This document shows, piece after piece, positions 1-7,684 of a stretch of DNA of 64,000 nucleotides. The notes below the pieces were generated by a model, which saw only the letters and a program-made list of their open reading frames with translations, searched no databases and was not told the origin of the DNA. The stretch lies in assembly GCA_015243575.1 (NCBI GenBank), contig CP042469.1, positions 930,001 through 994,000 of the forward strand, in the 5' to 3' direction. Origin of the DNA: Clostridiales bacterium. GTDB lineage: Bacteria > Bacillota > Clostridia > Peptostreptococcales > Anaerovoracaceae. Positions within the stretch are counted from its first letter, which is position 1. Each line of letters starts with the position of its first letter. Both the position numbers and the translations under genes were made by a program.

Positions 1-339
1 AATTGGGGCTTTGCGAACGGCATTGTAAAGGGTATCGACGAAACAACCTTTGCTCCGAATGAAAAAATCACCAGGGAGCAGATGGCCATCATGATGAACA
101 ACTTTGCGAATTATACCAGTTTGGTTCTTCCTGAAACCAACACAAGTGTAAACTTTACGGATGCTGCTGTGATCAGTCCATGGGCAACGGAATCCGTAAC
201 CAAGATCGTATCCTCAGGCATCATGGGCGGCTATCCGGAAGGAAATTACATTCCTCAGGGAAATGCAACGAGAGCAGAAGCGGCTACTGTAGTTTATAAG
301 ATGATTAATATCAGAGACAACATCGCAAAAAATAAGTAG
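1..339 (+). CDS. C-terminal end of an SLH-domain surface protein (5' end outside window)
   Basis: The reading frame is open from base 1 and stops at TAG 337-339, giving 112 residues. It contains two S-layer-homology-type units: one ending near FAPNEKITREQMA and a second running from FTDAAVISPWA to YIPQGNATRAEAATVVYKM. The TRAE/TRAEA signature is typical of the last helix of SLH repeats, which bind pyruvylated secondary cell-wall polymer outside the cell. The catalytic or structural part lies upstream of the window and cannot be judged. Two other SLH proteins occur in the window (12.3 kb and 47.4 kb), so the organism probably builds its surface layer with this anchor. Confidence 0.85.
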   Translation, partial: NWGFANGIVKGIDETTFAPNEKITREQMAIMMNNFANYTSLVLPETNTSVNFTDAAVISPWATESVTKIVSSGIMGGYPEGNYIPQGNATRAEAATVVYKMINIRDNIAKNK

Positions 340-405
340 CAAAAGTTTTTCTACAGCCAGCAGCAGGATTGCTTGCGGCATCAGAAAGAATCCGTTATAA
401 ATGAG

Positions 406-439
406 CACCCCTAAACATAGAATGTTTGGGGGTGTTTTT
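406..439 (+). terminator. 13-bp hairpin plus T5 that runs straight into the next start codon
   Basis: CACCCCTAAACAT (406-418) pairs along its whole length (one G-U) with ATGTTTGGGGGTG (422-434) around an AGA loop, and TTTTT (435-439) follows. It has the form of an intrinsic terminator for the upstream SLH gene. The 3' arm GGGGGTG is also the only Shine-Dalgarno-like stretch for the ATG at 440, so the same hairpin could hide that ribosome binding site. Confidence 0.8.
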
Positions 440-1180
440 ATGAAAAGTAACAAGATTTTGATTTCCGTTGTTTTCATAGCCGTGTTCGCTTTATTTCTGT
501 ATCAGGTGATTTCTCTGGGATCGATCCTGATACAAAATCATTCTGCCATGCAGGAAGAGGGCGTTGAAACCCTTTCGCCGGATGAAGTGGGGATCGTGAT
601 CCGAAATGGACTACCCAACAGCAACCAGCTTGTTTTGAGCTGCAATGTGGATTGGGGAGAAGAAGTGATCCCAGACATGCTGAAGATCCTGAAAGATAAT
701 AATGTTAAAATCACCTTTTTCGTAAGCGGCAGATGGGCAAAAAACAATCCTGAGCTGCTGAAGGAAATGTACCAGGAAGGCCATGAGATCCAAAGCCACG
801 GTTACAATCATAAACTTTGTACACAAAACTCTGTTGAAACAACAAAAGACGAAATATTAAAGACAGAAGCGGTTATACTTGATATATTGGGAGTTAAAAC
901 GAATGTTTTTGCTCCGCCGTCCGGAGATTATGATCAGACTACCGTCGATCTTTGCAAGGATCTGGGGTATAAAATGGCTCTCTGGAGCGCCGATACCATC
1001 GACTGGAGAGAAGGTTCCACAGCTGACGTGATTAAAGGCCGAATCTTGAAAAAACAATTAAACGGTGCCATTGTTTTAATGCATCCCAAAGCGGAAACCG
1101 TCAAAGCTTTGCCGGATCTGATCAAGGAGATTAAAGGGCGGAATCTGGAGATAGTGCCTCTTTACAGGCTGTCCTATTAA
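440..1180 (+). CDS. ylxY: membrane-anchored polysaccharide deacetylase, YlxY-like
   Basis: This 246-residue protein has a single N-terminal membrane segment (about residues 6-28) and then a NodB-type deacetylase domain that would sit outside the cell and remove acetyl groups from peptidoglycan or another glycan. NVDWG occupies the place of the usual TFDDG first motif and SHGYNH supplies the two metal-binding histidines; the first motif is atypical, so activity is uncertain. The start at 440 was chosen over an upstream in-frame ATG at 401 because the latter has no ribosome binding site and lies in the terminator stem. The deacetylase followed by an M16 peptidase matches the ylxY-mlpA order of Bacillus, which supports the assignment. 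Confidence 0.75.
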   Translation: MKSNKILISVVFIAVFALFLYQVISLGSILIQNHSAMQEEGVETLSPDEVGIVIRNGLPNSNQLVLSCNVDWGEEVIPDMLKILKDNNVKITFFVSGRWAKNNPELLKEMYQEGHEIQSHGYNHKLCTQNSVETTKDEILKTEAVILDILGVKTNVFAPPSGDYDQTTVDLCKDLGYKMALWSADTIDWREGSTADVIKGRILKKQLNGAIVLMHPKAETVKALPDLIKEIKGRNLEIVPLYRLSY

Positions 1181-1245
1181 AGCTATAATAAAAAGATGCA
1201 GCGTAGGATTGAATTGCAAAAAGAAAAAGGAAAGTGGTAAACATA

Positions 1246-2496
1246 ATGATAATAAACAAAACATTAAATTGCGGTGTTCGCATTGTAATGGAGGAAATAC
1301 CATACGTAAAATCAGTTTCGGTCGGCATCTGGGTCAGAGCTGGTTCTGTGGATGAAACTCCGAAAAACTCTGGTATTTCCCATTATATCGAACACATGCT
1401 CTTCAAAGGAACTGAAACAAGGAGCGCTAAGAAGATTGCTGCAGACGTGGACAAGATCGGTGGACAGATCAACGCGTTCACTGGGAAAGAAGCGACTTGT
1501 TACTATCTGAAGACCTTGGCAGCAAACATTGATCAGGCTGCCGACATCCTGATTGATATGTTCGTCAATTCTAAGTTTGACGAGGAAGAGATGGATAAAG
1601 AAAGACGCGTTATCTGCGAGGAAATCAAAATGATTGAAGACTCACCGGAAGATGATGCACATGATATTATCAGTGAATTGGTTTTTAAAGGCAATCCTCT
1701 ATCAAAATCCATCATCGGGACCCCGAAATCCCTATCGGGAATTACGAGAAAAACCATCAAGAAATATATAGATGAAGAATACACACGCGATAATATTGTC
1801 GTCTCCATCAGCGGCAGCTTTGATCAACAGCATGTTTGTGATCTTTTTGAAAGCAAGCTTTGCCATTTGAATGAGAATAAGACGACAAAATCTTATGATA
1901 CAACAGCATATCAGCCTAGTTACAAGGTTAAAATTAAGGACATTGAGCAGTCCCATCTTTGTCTTGGATTAAAGGGCCTTGCCTTGGAGGATGAGCGATA
2001 CTATTCTCTGTTCCTGCTGAACAACATCATGGGTGGAAGTATGAGTTCAAGACTGTTTCAGAATATCAGAGAAGAGAAGGGCCTTGCCTACTCTGTTTAT
2101 TCGATGGCAAGTTCTTTCAGCCATACGGGATATTTCAACATCTATGCGGGAGTAAGCCATGACAAGGTAAAGGATGCCATTCTTGGAATCCAAGATGAGC
2201 TGAAGCTTTTAAAAGCCCATGGTATTACCCAAGATGAACTGGAGACGGCCAAGGAGCAGATGAAGGGCAGCTATATTTTCAGTCTGGAAAATGTAAATGG
2301 AAGAATGTTTTCCATCGGTAAAAATATGCTCCTGCTGAATAAGATCTATACTCCGGAACAAGTCCTTGCCAGTATAGATGGTGTTACCATGGAGGCGGTG
2401 ACGGAGGTTTCAGAATTGATTACTGATATTCACAATTATTCAGGAGTGCTCATCGGCAGAAATAAAGTGGATCTGAAGAAAATCCTTCAATCGTAG
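1246..2496 (+). CDS. mlpA: M16 family zinc metallopeptidase (processing-protease-like)
   Basis: A 416-residue M16 peptidase. The inverted zinc motif HxxEH is present as HYIEH, followed by the downstream glutamate in ERRVICEEI, and the second half carries the non-catalytic M16 domain with GGSMSSRLFQNIREEKGLAY, the R/Y signature of this family. No signal peptide is seen, so it should be cytoplasmic. The ATG at 1246 is preferred, but an in-frame GTG at 1234 sits closer to the AAAAAGGAAAG stretch and cannot be excluded. It follows the deacetylase by 65 bases and precedes dut by 16 bases, suggesting an operon. Related Bacillus proteins (YmxG/MlpA) are named for genetic effects on protease production; the substrate is not known here. 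Confidence 0.82.
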   Translation: MIINKTLNCGVRIVMEEIPYVKSVSVGIWVRAGSVDETPKNSGISHYIEHMLFKGTETRSAKKIAADVDKIGGQINAFTGKEATCYYLKTLAANIDQAADILIDMFVNSKFDEEEMDKERRVICEEIKMIEDSPEDDAHDIISELVFKGNPLSKSIIGTPKSLSGITRKTIKKYIDEEYTRDNIVVSISGSFDQQHVCDLFESKLCHLNENKTTKSYDTTAYQPSYKVKIKDIEQSHLCLGLKGLALEDERYYSLFLLNNIMGGSMSSRLFQNIREEKGLAYSVYSMASSFSHTGYFNIYAGVSHDKVKDAILGIQDELKLLKAHGITQDELETAKEQMKGSYIFSLENVNGRMFSIGKNMLLLNKIYTPEQVLASIDGVTMEAVTEVSELITDIHNYSGVLIGRNKVDLKKILQS

Positions 2497-2512
2497 TAAC
2501 AGGAGAATTTCT

Positions 2513-2947
2513 TTGAAAGTAGAGATAAAAAAACTGAGGGAAACAGCGATCATTCCATCCAGAGGGAGTGAGTATGCAGCAGGTTATGACCTGTTTGCAA
2601 ATTTGGATTCGCCGCTGGTAATTCCGGCTCAAACGACAGTGAAAATCGGCACAGGCTTGTCTGTTGCGATTCCGGCAGGATATTTTGGCGGAGTATTCGC
2701 AAGAAGCGGTCTTGCTTCAAAACAGGGTTTGCGTCCAAGTAACTGTGTTGGTTGTGTTGACAGTGATTACCGGGGAGAGCTGATCGTTGCCTTATATAAT
2801 GATTCGGCGGAGAATCAAACCATAAATCCCAATGACCGAATCGCCCAGCTGGTGGTAATCCCATTTCTTACTGTTGAATTCGAAGAAACAGAAGAACTGG
2901 GCGAAACCGTAAGAGGTGAAAACGGCTTCGGCTCAACTGGCATCTAA
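2513..2947 (+). CDS. dut: dUTP diphosphatase
   Basis: This 144-residue protein has all five motifs of trimeric dUTPases in order: AAGYDLFA (motif 1), ARSGLASKQGL (2), GCVDSDYRGEL (3), RIAQLVV (4) and RGENGFGSTG (5, the mobile C-terminal P-loop-like tail). It hydrolyses dUTP to dUMP and pyrophosphate, limiting uracil in DNA and feeding thymidylate synthesis. The start is TTG at 2513, set by the AGGAGAA ribosome binding site eight bases before it. Length and motif spacing are normal for the family. It appears to be the last gene of the ylxY-mlpA-dut unit. Confidence 0.95.
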   Translation: MKVEIKKLRETAIIPSRGSEYAAGYDLFANLDSPLVIPAQTTVKIGTGLSVAIPAGYFGGVFARSGLASKQGLRPSNCVGCVDSDYRGELIVALYNDSAENQTINPNDRIAQLVVIPFLTVEFEETEELGETVRGENGFGSTGI

Positions 2948-3037
2948 TTCAGCTGATGATTAAATAACCGATTATCTGATTCAGCTCCGGATTGACTAAC
3001 TGATTATCGAATTCACCTCAGGATTGACTAACTGATT
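2942..3037 (+). repeat. three tandem copies of a 32-bp unit starting at the dut stop codon
   Basis: Copies occupy 2942-2973, 2974-3005 and 3006-3037. Copies two and three share GGATTGACTAACTGATT exactly; copy one is more diverged but keeps ATCTAATTCAGCTGATGATT and the terminal CGATT. The first unit includes the final ATC TAA of dut. Function unknown; it may be simple slippage in a 3' untranslated region. Confidence 0.75.
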
Positions 3038-3065
3038 TATTGTAATTTAAGTTAAAAAATATAAG

Positions 3066-3106
3066 CCTGTTCCATTGAATTGCCCTCACTGGAACAGGTA
3101 TTTTTT
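3066..3106 (+). terminator. intrinsic terminator after dut
   Basis: CCTGTTCCA (3066-3074) pairs perfectly with TGGAACAGG (3090-3098), followed by TATTTTTTG. It ends the dut transcript before the independent catalase-like gene. Confidence 0.85.
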
Positions 3107-3143
3107 GTTTCTGCAATTCTCATCAGGAAAGTGCTCTGAGCAT

Positions 3144-3173
3144 TTGACTTATTGGCCACTTGTTTCATATACT
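3144..3173 (+). promoter_or_regulatory. sigma-A-type promoter for the catalase-like gene
   Basis: TTGACT (3144-3149), an 18-base spacer and TATACT (3168-3173) lie 26 bases before the start codon at 3199. No clear operator palindrome was seen around it. Confidence 0.65.
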
Positions 3174-3198
3174 GTAGTATTAAAACTAGGAGGTTGAC

Positions 3199-4515
3199 AT
3201 GATGAACAAGGAGGAGAGCTCATTAACGGCGGGCAAAAACGGGCCTGTGCTGTTGCAGGACATTCAGCTCATTGGCAAGTTGTCCCGCTTCGTGAGGGGG
3301 AACATACCGGAGAGGGTGGTCTTTGCAAAGGGAGCGGGCGCACATGGTTACTTCAGAGTATACATGCCGATGAGTGACTTTACCTCGGCGGCATTTCTTC
3401 AGAATCCCGAAAAGAAAATCCCCGTATTCGTCAGGTTTTCAACGATGACTGGCTCAAAAGGCTCGGCTGACACGCTGCGTGATGTGAGAGGTTTTGCGAC
3501 GAAGTTCTATACGACTGAAGGAAACTACGATATGATATGCACCAGTCTTCCTGTCTTTTTTATTCGTGATGCAATGCAATTTCCCGAGCTCATGCACGCA
3601 CTCAAACCATCGCCGAAAACAAACCTGACCGAGCCTGCACGGTTTTGGAAATATATTTCGGAAACACCCGAAGCTACCCATATGGCAACATGGCTTTTTT
3701 CCGATAACGGGACATTGAAAAGTTATCGTCATATGGAAGGTTATAGCATGAATACTTACATCTGGGTGTCCGAAAGCGGCATGCGTCAATTTGTTCGTTA
3801 TCACTGGAAGCCCTTGCGTGGAATAAAGAATATTTCAAGGCAGGAGGCAGAGTTTCTGGCAGGTTTTGATCCGGATGCAGCAGCCAGAGATCTCAGCGAT
3901 TCTTTGGAAAGCGGTGAATTGACCGAATACGAGCTGAACGTGCAGCTTATTCCCTATGAAAAGCAGAATCAGTATGACTTTGACATCCTTGATGCGACAA
4001 AATTGTGGCCGGAAGAAAAAGTGCCTCTCATGAAAGTGGGGAAGATGACGCTCGCAAAAGCTCCTGAAGATTATTACGAAGAGGTGGAGAAGGTTGCGTT
4101 TTCCCCGGCAAACATCGTTCACGGCATAGAATTTTCCTTTGATCGTTTGCTACAGGGCAGTATCTTCGCCTCTTTGGAGGCCAACAGACATAGGCTGGGC
4201 AGCGACTTTGATCAGATTCTTGTGAACCAAACAAAATTTGCGGTAAATTATGCCGCCCTTGAACGAAGGGCACTTTACCCGCCGCTTGCCATTGAGGGCT
4301 CTGTTGATCGAGGTCCAAGTCCCAAGGGGGACGACTTTATCCAGGCGGGTGAGCGTTATCGTTCACTGTCTCTTAAGGAGAGAGATCGTCTCGTTGATAA
4401 CATTTTGGATCATTTGATGTTTGTTGAGGATGACATTCAAGAAAAGGTAGTTGGATATTTTACACAAGCGGATGCGGATTTTGGAGCCAGGATCGCAAGA
4501 GGACTTGATTTTTAA
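3199..4515 (+). CDS. catalase-fold protein lacking the catalytic and heme-ligand residues
   Basis: The 438-residue protein aligns end to end with the core of monofunctional catalases: LLQDIQLI, IPERVV.AKGAGAHGYF, VFVRFSTM, DVRGFATKFYT, PVFFIRDA, NRHRLG and FAVNYAALERR are all recognisable. The key residues are not. The distal histidine of VVHAKG is Phe42; the distal asparagine of GNNTP is replaced in CTSLP (Thr115/Ser116); the proximal tyrosine of RLFSYxDT is Ser325 and its supporting arginine is Ser321. Heme binding and hydrogen peroxide dismutation by the known mechanism are therefore unlikely. The open frame, strong AGGAGG site and own promoter argue against a pseudogene. It could be a structural or binding protein, or use another cofactor. 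Confidence is high for the fold and low for any function. Confidence 0.85.
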   Translation: MMNKEESSLTAGKNGPVLLQDIQLIGKLSRFVRGNIPERVVFAKGAGAHGYFRVYMPMSDFTSAAFLQNPEKKIPVFVRFSTMTGSKGSADTLRDVRGFATKFYTTEGNYDMICTSLPVFFIRDAMQFPELMHALKPSPKTNLTEPARFWKYISETPEATHMATWLFSDNGTLKSYRHMEGYSMNTYIWVSESGMRQFVRYHWKPLRGIKNISRQEAEFLAGFDPDAAARDLSDSLESGELTEYELNVQLIPYEKQNQYDFDILDATKLWPEEKVPLMKVGKMTLAKAPEDYYEEVEKVAFSPANIVHGIEFSFDRLLQGSIFASLEANRHRLGSDFDQILVNQTKFAVNYAALERRALYPPLAIEGSVDRGPSPKGDDFIQAGERYRSLSLKERDRLVDNILDHLMFVEDDIQEKVVGYFTQADADFGARIARGLDF

Positions 4516-4602
4516 GCCGAAATGGCAAGAAAATGGATTTTAAGCTGAGATGGCATGAAAATTGGAACTTACAGGATCCTTCAAAAGGGCTGCTATAGTC
4601 AA

Positions 4603-4625
4603 AAAGGGCCCGGTCTGGGCCCTTT
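4603..4625 (-). terminator. terminator of the minus-strand aminotransferase gene
   Basis: AAAGGGCCC (4603-4611) and GGGCCCTTT (4617-4625) form a perfect 9-bp stem with a 5-base loop. On the minus strand it is followed by a T-run read from AAAAA at 4601-4605; it may also stop plus-strand transcription from the catalase-like gene. Confidence 0.8.
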
Positions 4626-4645
4626 GATTATTTTCTACTGATTCT

Positions 4646-5992
4646 TTAGAGAATATTTTGGACAATCTCACGAAAGACAGCCGTATGTTTGTCAATGTCT
4701 TCTTCCGTGGTCACTGCAGTAATCAGAGCCATGTTGTGGAAGGGAGTCATTAATATCCCTCTATTCAAGGAGGCAAGATGCATATATTGGTCCAGTTCGA
4801 AATCCACGGCAGCCTCTGCTTCTCCACCATTCTTAGCAGGCTCTTTTCGGAACCAATATTCTGTTCTGCAGCCTAATTGGGTCGTGTTCCACGGAAGATC
4901 AAATTCATTGATGACGCTTTGGACTCCTTCGTTGAACTTAGTTGCAAGGGGGATGTTTCTCGCATAAAAATCTTCAGTCAGAACTTCACTGAGTGTGGCT
5001 TTCATTGCATGCATGCTCAGAGCATTTGCAGCCAATGTTCCTCCGATGCCGCCGATATCACACAGTTCATAGGGAATTGCCTCAGCTACGCGATCACCAA
5101 GCTCCTGTGAGAATCCATAAGCCGCACAAGGGATCCCCGATGCGATGGTTTTTCCGACTACTACAATATCCGGCTGCAAATTGTAAGCCTTGGTATAGCC
5201 GCCTACACCGGTGCAGATGGTATGGGTTTCGTCAATGATGAGAACGGCGCCGTATTTCCTGGTCAGTTCTCTCAGCGCATCGTGATAACCGGGCTCGGGA
5301 TGAACGATACCACAATTGGTCATAACAGGCTCAGCCAGTACGGCAGCAACATCACCTTTTTTCAGAGCTTCTTCCAAAGCGGGAATGTCATTCCATTCGA
5401 TGATTCTGGTTGTTTTCCCCGGATCTACCTGCGGCCCCAGATTGCCAGGTTTGGCGACGGTATTTCCGTTTTCATCCATGATGGCTACGGTCTCATCAAC
5501 CGTACCGTGGTAACACCAATTGTACGCGATGATCATAGGTTTTTTGGTAACCTGCCTTGCAAGCCGTAACGCAAAGCGGTTTGCATCTGTTGCGCTTGTT
5601 GAGAATTGCCAGTATTTCATCCCAAACCTTCTGGAAAGCTCTTCACCGCACCAGATGGCATCTTCTGTCGGAAGCATAAAAGTGGTTCCTTGTTTTACAT
5701 ATTCAGTAATTGCCTTGACGGAAGCCTCCGGAGCATGACCTACCATGGAGCCGGTATCGCCCAGACAAAAGTCGATATAGTCATTACCGTCTACATCCTG
5801 AAAATGAGCACCTTTGGCGCTGGCAACGCATACCGGATAACTACCGGCCCATTTGACCATCCAATTCATGGGAACACCCTGAAGCAGGCTTCCCTTTGCT
5901 CTTTCATAAAGTTCCTTTGATTTTGGATGGGATTTCTCAAAGAGCTGAAGCTCCTTCTCATATTGTTCTTTTAATTTTTCCTTATGAATCAT
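4646..5992 (-). CDS. class-III PLP-dependent aminotransferase / glutamate-1-semialdehyde aminomutase-like enzyme
   Basis: A 448-residue fold-type I class-III aminotransferase. IIDETHT carries the aspartate that contacts the PLP pyridine nitrogen and VVGKTIASGIPCAAYGF carries the Schiff-base lysine; GSMVGHAPEASVKAI and WCYHG are further family marks. It resembles HemL in layout, but no other heme-synthesis gene is near, and HemL-like proteins in anaerobes often act on other amino acids, so the substrate is left open. The start is supported by AAAGGA, read on the minus strand shortly before the ATG at 5992. It stands alone between convergent and divergent neighbours. Confidence 0.82.
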   Translation of the reverse strand: MIHKEKLKEQYEKELQLFEKSHPKSKELYERAKGSLLQGVPMNWMVKWAGSYPVCVASAKGAHFQDVDGNDYIDFCLGDTGSMVGHAPEASVKAITEYVKQGTTFMLPTEDAIWCGEELSRRFGMKYWQFSTSATDANRFALRLARQVTKKPMIIAYNWCYHGTVDETVAIMDENGNTVAKPGNLGPQVDPGKTTRIIEWNDIPALEEALKKGDVAAVLAEPVMTNCGIVHPEPGYHDALRELTRKYGAVLIIDETHTICTGVGGYTKAYNLQPDIVVVGKTIASGIPCAAYGFSQELGDRVAEAIPYELCDIGGIGGTLAANALSMHAMKATLSEVLTEDFYARNIPLATKFNEGVQSVINEFDLPWNTTQLGCRTEYWFRKEPAKNGGEAEAAVDFELDQYMHLASLNRGILMTPFHNMALITAVTTEEDIDKHTAVFREIVQNIL

Positions 5993-6407
5993 TGGATTAA
6001 TCCTTTCCTACCATAATACTTTTGATAACGGCTGTGGCGTAATTTATCATCAAACATCATCTCATCGGCAGTCAGCGTTCTGACTGATGCTCTGCTCTGG
6101 TTTTACCACTGTAATTTTATTAAGCAATAGTTGTGCCATTTTTTTATGCAATTTTAAAAACTCTTGTAATCCTGTAGATTCAAGGGTGGCTTTGAAGACT
6201 TAGTATCGTACGCATGAATTATTTTCTGTCAAATATGAAAACATAATTATTAAGATTGACAATTATGTAATTGTAATTTTTGCTTCAAGAAAAAGGAAAT
6301 TGTCTTTACTAAAATATCGATGAAAGGTAAAATAAGATAAATTATTTGTTCGGTTTTTAGGAGCTTTTGCTGAAGCTTGAAAGATAAGTTCCTGTTTGGA
6401 GGGTTCC
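5993..6407. other. divergent intergenic region between the aminotransferase and dgt
   Basis: No coding region is credible here. CAGTCAG (6069-6075) and CTGACTG (6080-6086) form a perfect 7-bp inverted repeat around CGTT, which could be an operator or small hairpin in the aminotransferase leader. TTTACT (6305-6310), 17 bases and TAAAAT (6328-6333) form a plausible promoter for dgt. The rest is AT-rich without recognisable structure. Confidence 0.5.
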
Positions 6408-7424
6408 ATGATATTAAGAGAAGATCTTGAAAAAAGAGAATATGATATGTTGTCACCTTTTGCTGCGAAAGCTGCCGAAACAAAAGGGCGGCAGTATGAA
6501 GAAGCGAAGTGCGATGTGAGGACGGATTATCTAAGGGACAGGGATCGAATCGTCCATTCAAAGCCTTTTCGCAGACTGATGCATAAGACTCAGGTGTTTT
6601 TGGCACCGGAGGGTGATCATTTTCGGACACGACTTACCCATACGCTGGAAGTATCACAGATAGCCAGAACCATAGCCAGAGCACTCGCTTTAAATGAAGA
6701 TCTGACAGAAGCTATCGCTATGGGTCACGACCTTGGGCATACTCCCTTTGGCCATAACGGAGAGAATTTTCTGAATGAAAGGCATCCTGGAGGGTTCAAG
6801 CATAATGTGCAAAGTTTGAGAGTGGTTGAGGTGCTGGAATCCAGCAGCCGAAGACAGGGAAGGGGAATGAACCTGACGTTTGAAGTCAGGGATGGAATCT
6901 TGAATCATACTGGAAGTGCGGTACCAGTAACCATGGAGGGGCAGATTGTCAAAATCAGTGACCGAATCGCATACATTAATCATGATATTGACGATGCGGT
7001 GCGCAGCGGCGTAATTCAGGAATCCGGACTTCCCAAGGACTGCGTTGACGTGCTGGGGCGTGATCACAGGGCTAGAATCAATACTCTGGTGCTGGATCTG
7101 ATTCGCAACAGTGCTGGAAAGGACCGGATTGTCATGAGTGAGGAATGCCGATTTTATATGGATAAGCTGAGAAATTACATGTTTGAAAATGTTTATCACA
7201 GCCGGATCGTTAAAAAGGATGAAGAGCTGGATAAAATTAAAAATATGATTTTCAGTCTATATAACTATTATGAAAGCAATATACAGGCATTACCTGAGGA
7301 GCGCCGGGACATGATTGATGAATTCGGAGTGGATGAAGTCGTTAAGGATCATATTGCAGGGATGACAGATCGGTATGCGCTGAATCTGTTTCATGAGCTG
7401 TTCGTTCCCAAAGGCTGGCGCTAA
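6408..7424 (+). CDS. dgt: dGTP triphosphohydrolase-like HD-domain protein
   Basis: This 338-residue protein belongs to the dGTPase group of HD phosphohydrolases, which cleave dNTPs to the nucleoside and tripolyphosphate and affect DNA precursor pools. The N-terminal part has RDRDRIVHSKPFRRL, then the metal-binding His78 in RLTHTLEVSQIAR and the HD pair His107-Asp108 in GHDLGHTPFGHNGE. The last aspartate ligand fits ISDRIAYINHDIDDA. The ATG at 6408 follows TTGGAGGG; an in-frame TTG twelve bases upstream falls within that ribosome binding site and is rejected. The order dgt-dnaG-rpoD is common in Clostridia. Confidence 0.9.
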   Translation: MILREDLEKREYDMLSPFAAKAAETKGRQYEEAKCDVRTDYLRDRDRIVHSKPFRRLMHKTQVFLAPEGDHFRTRLTHTLEVSQIARTIARALALNEDLTEAIAMGHDLGHTPFGHNGENFLNERHPGGFKHNVQSLRVVEVLESSSRRQGRGMNLTFEVRDGILNHTGSAVPVTMEGQIVKISDRIAYINHDIDDAVRSGVIQESGLPKDCVDVLGRDHRARINTLVLDLIRNSAGKDRIVMSEECRFYMDKLRNYMFENVYHSRIVKKDEELDKIKNMIFSLYNYYESNIQALPEERRDMIDEFGVDEVVKDHIAGMTDRYALNLFHELFVPKGWR

Positions 7425-7684
7425 ATAGTTCCTTTATATGGAAATATAAAAATGTATCATTAATACTGACGAACCCTGACGAATATTGTTTTACTTAGGG
7501 GATACGTCCTTATTCCAACATTAGAAGCCGCCTTTGAAAATTACAGGATCTTCACACTCCATTATTTATAAAATATTTTCATAATAAAAAAAGGAATGTC
7601 GCTACTTTTGTCGAATATATATAAGTATTACTTTGTGGTTTTTTTGAAATTACAAGTTACAGTGACTTAAAAGCGGGGATAAAA

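Noticed and set aside
6250-6630. 126-codon minus-strand frame overlapping the dgt start
   Set aside because: Antisense to dgt codons, with no ribosome binding site and a low-complexity C-terminus.
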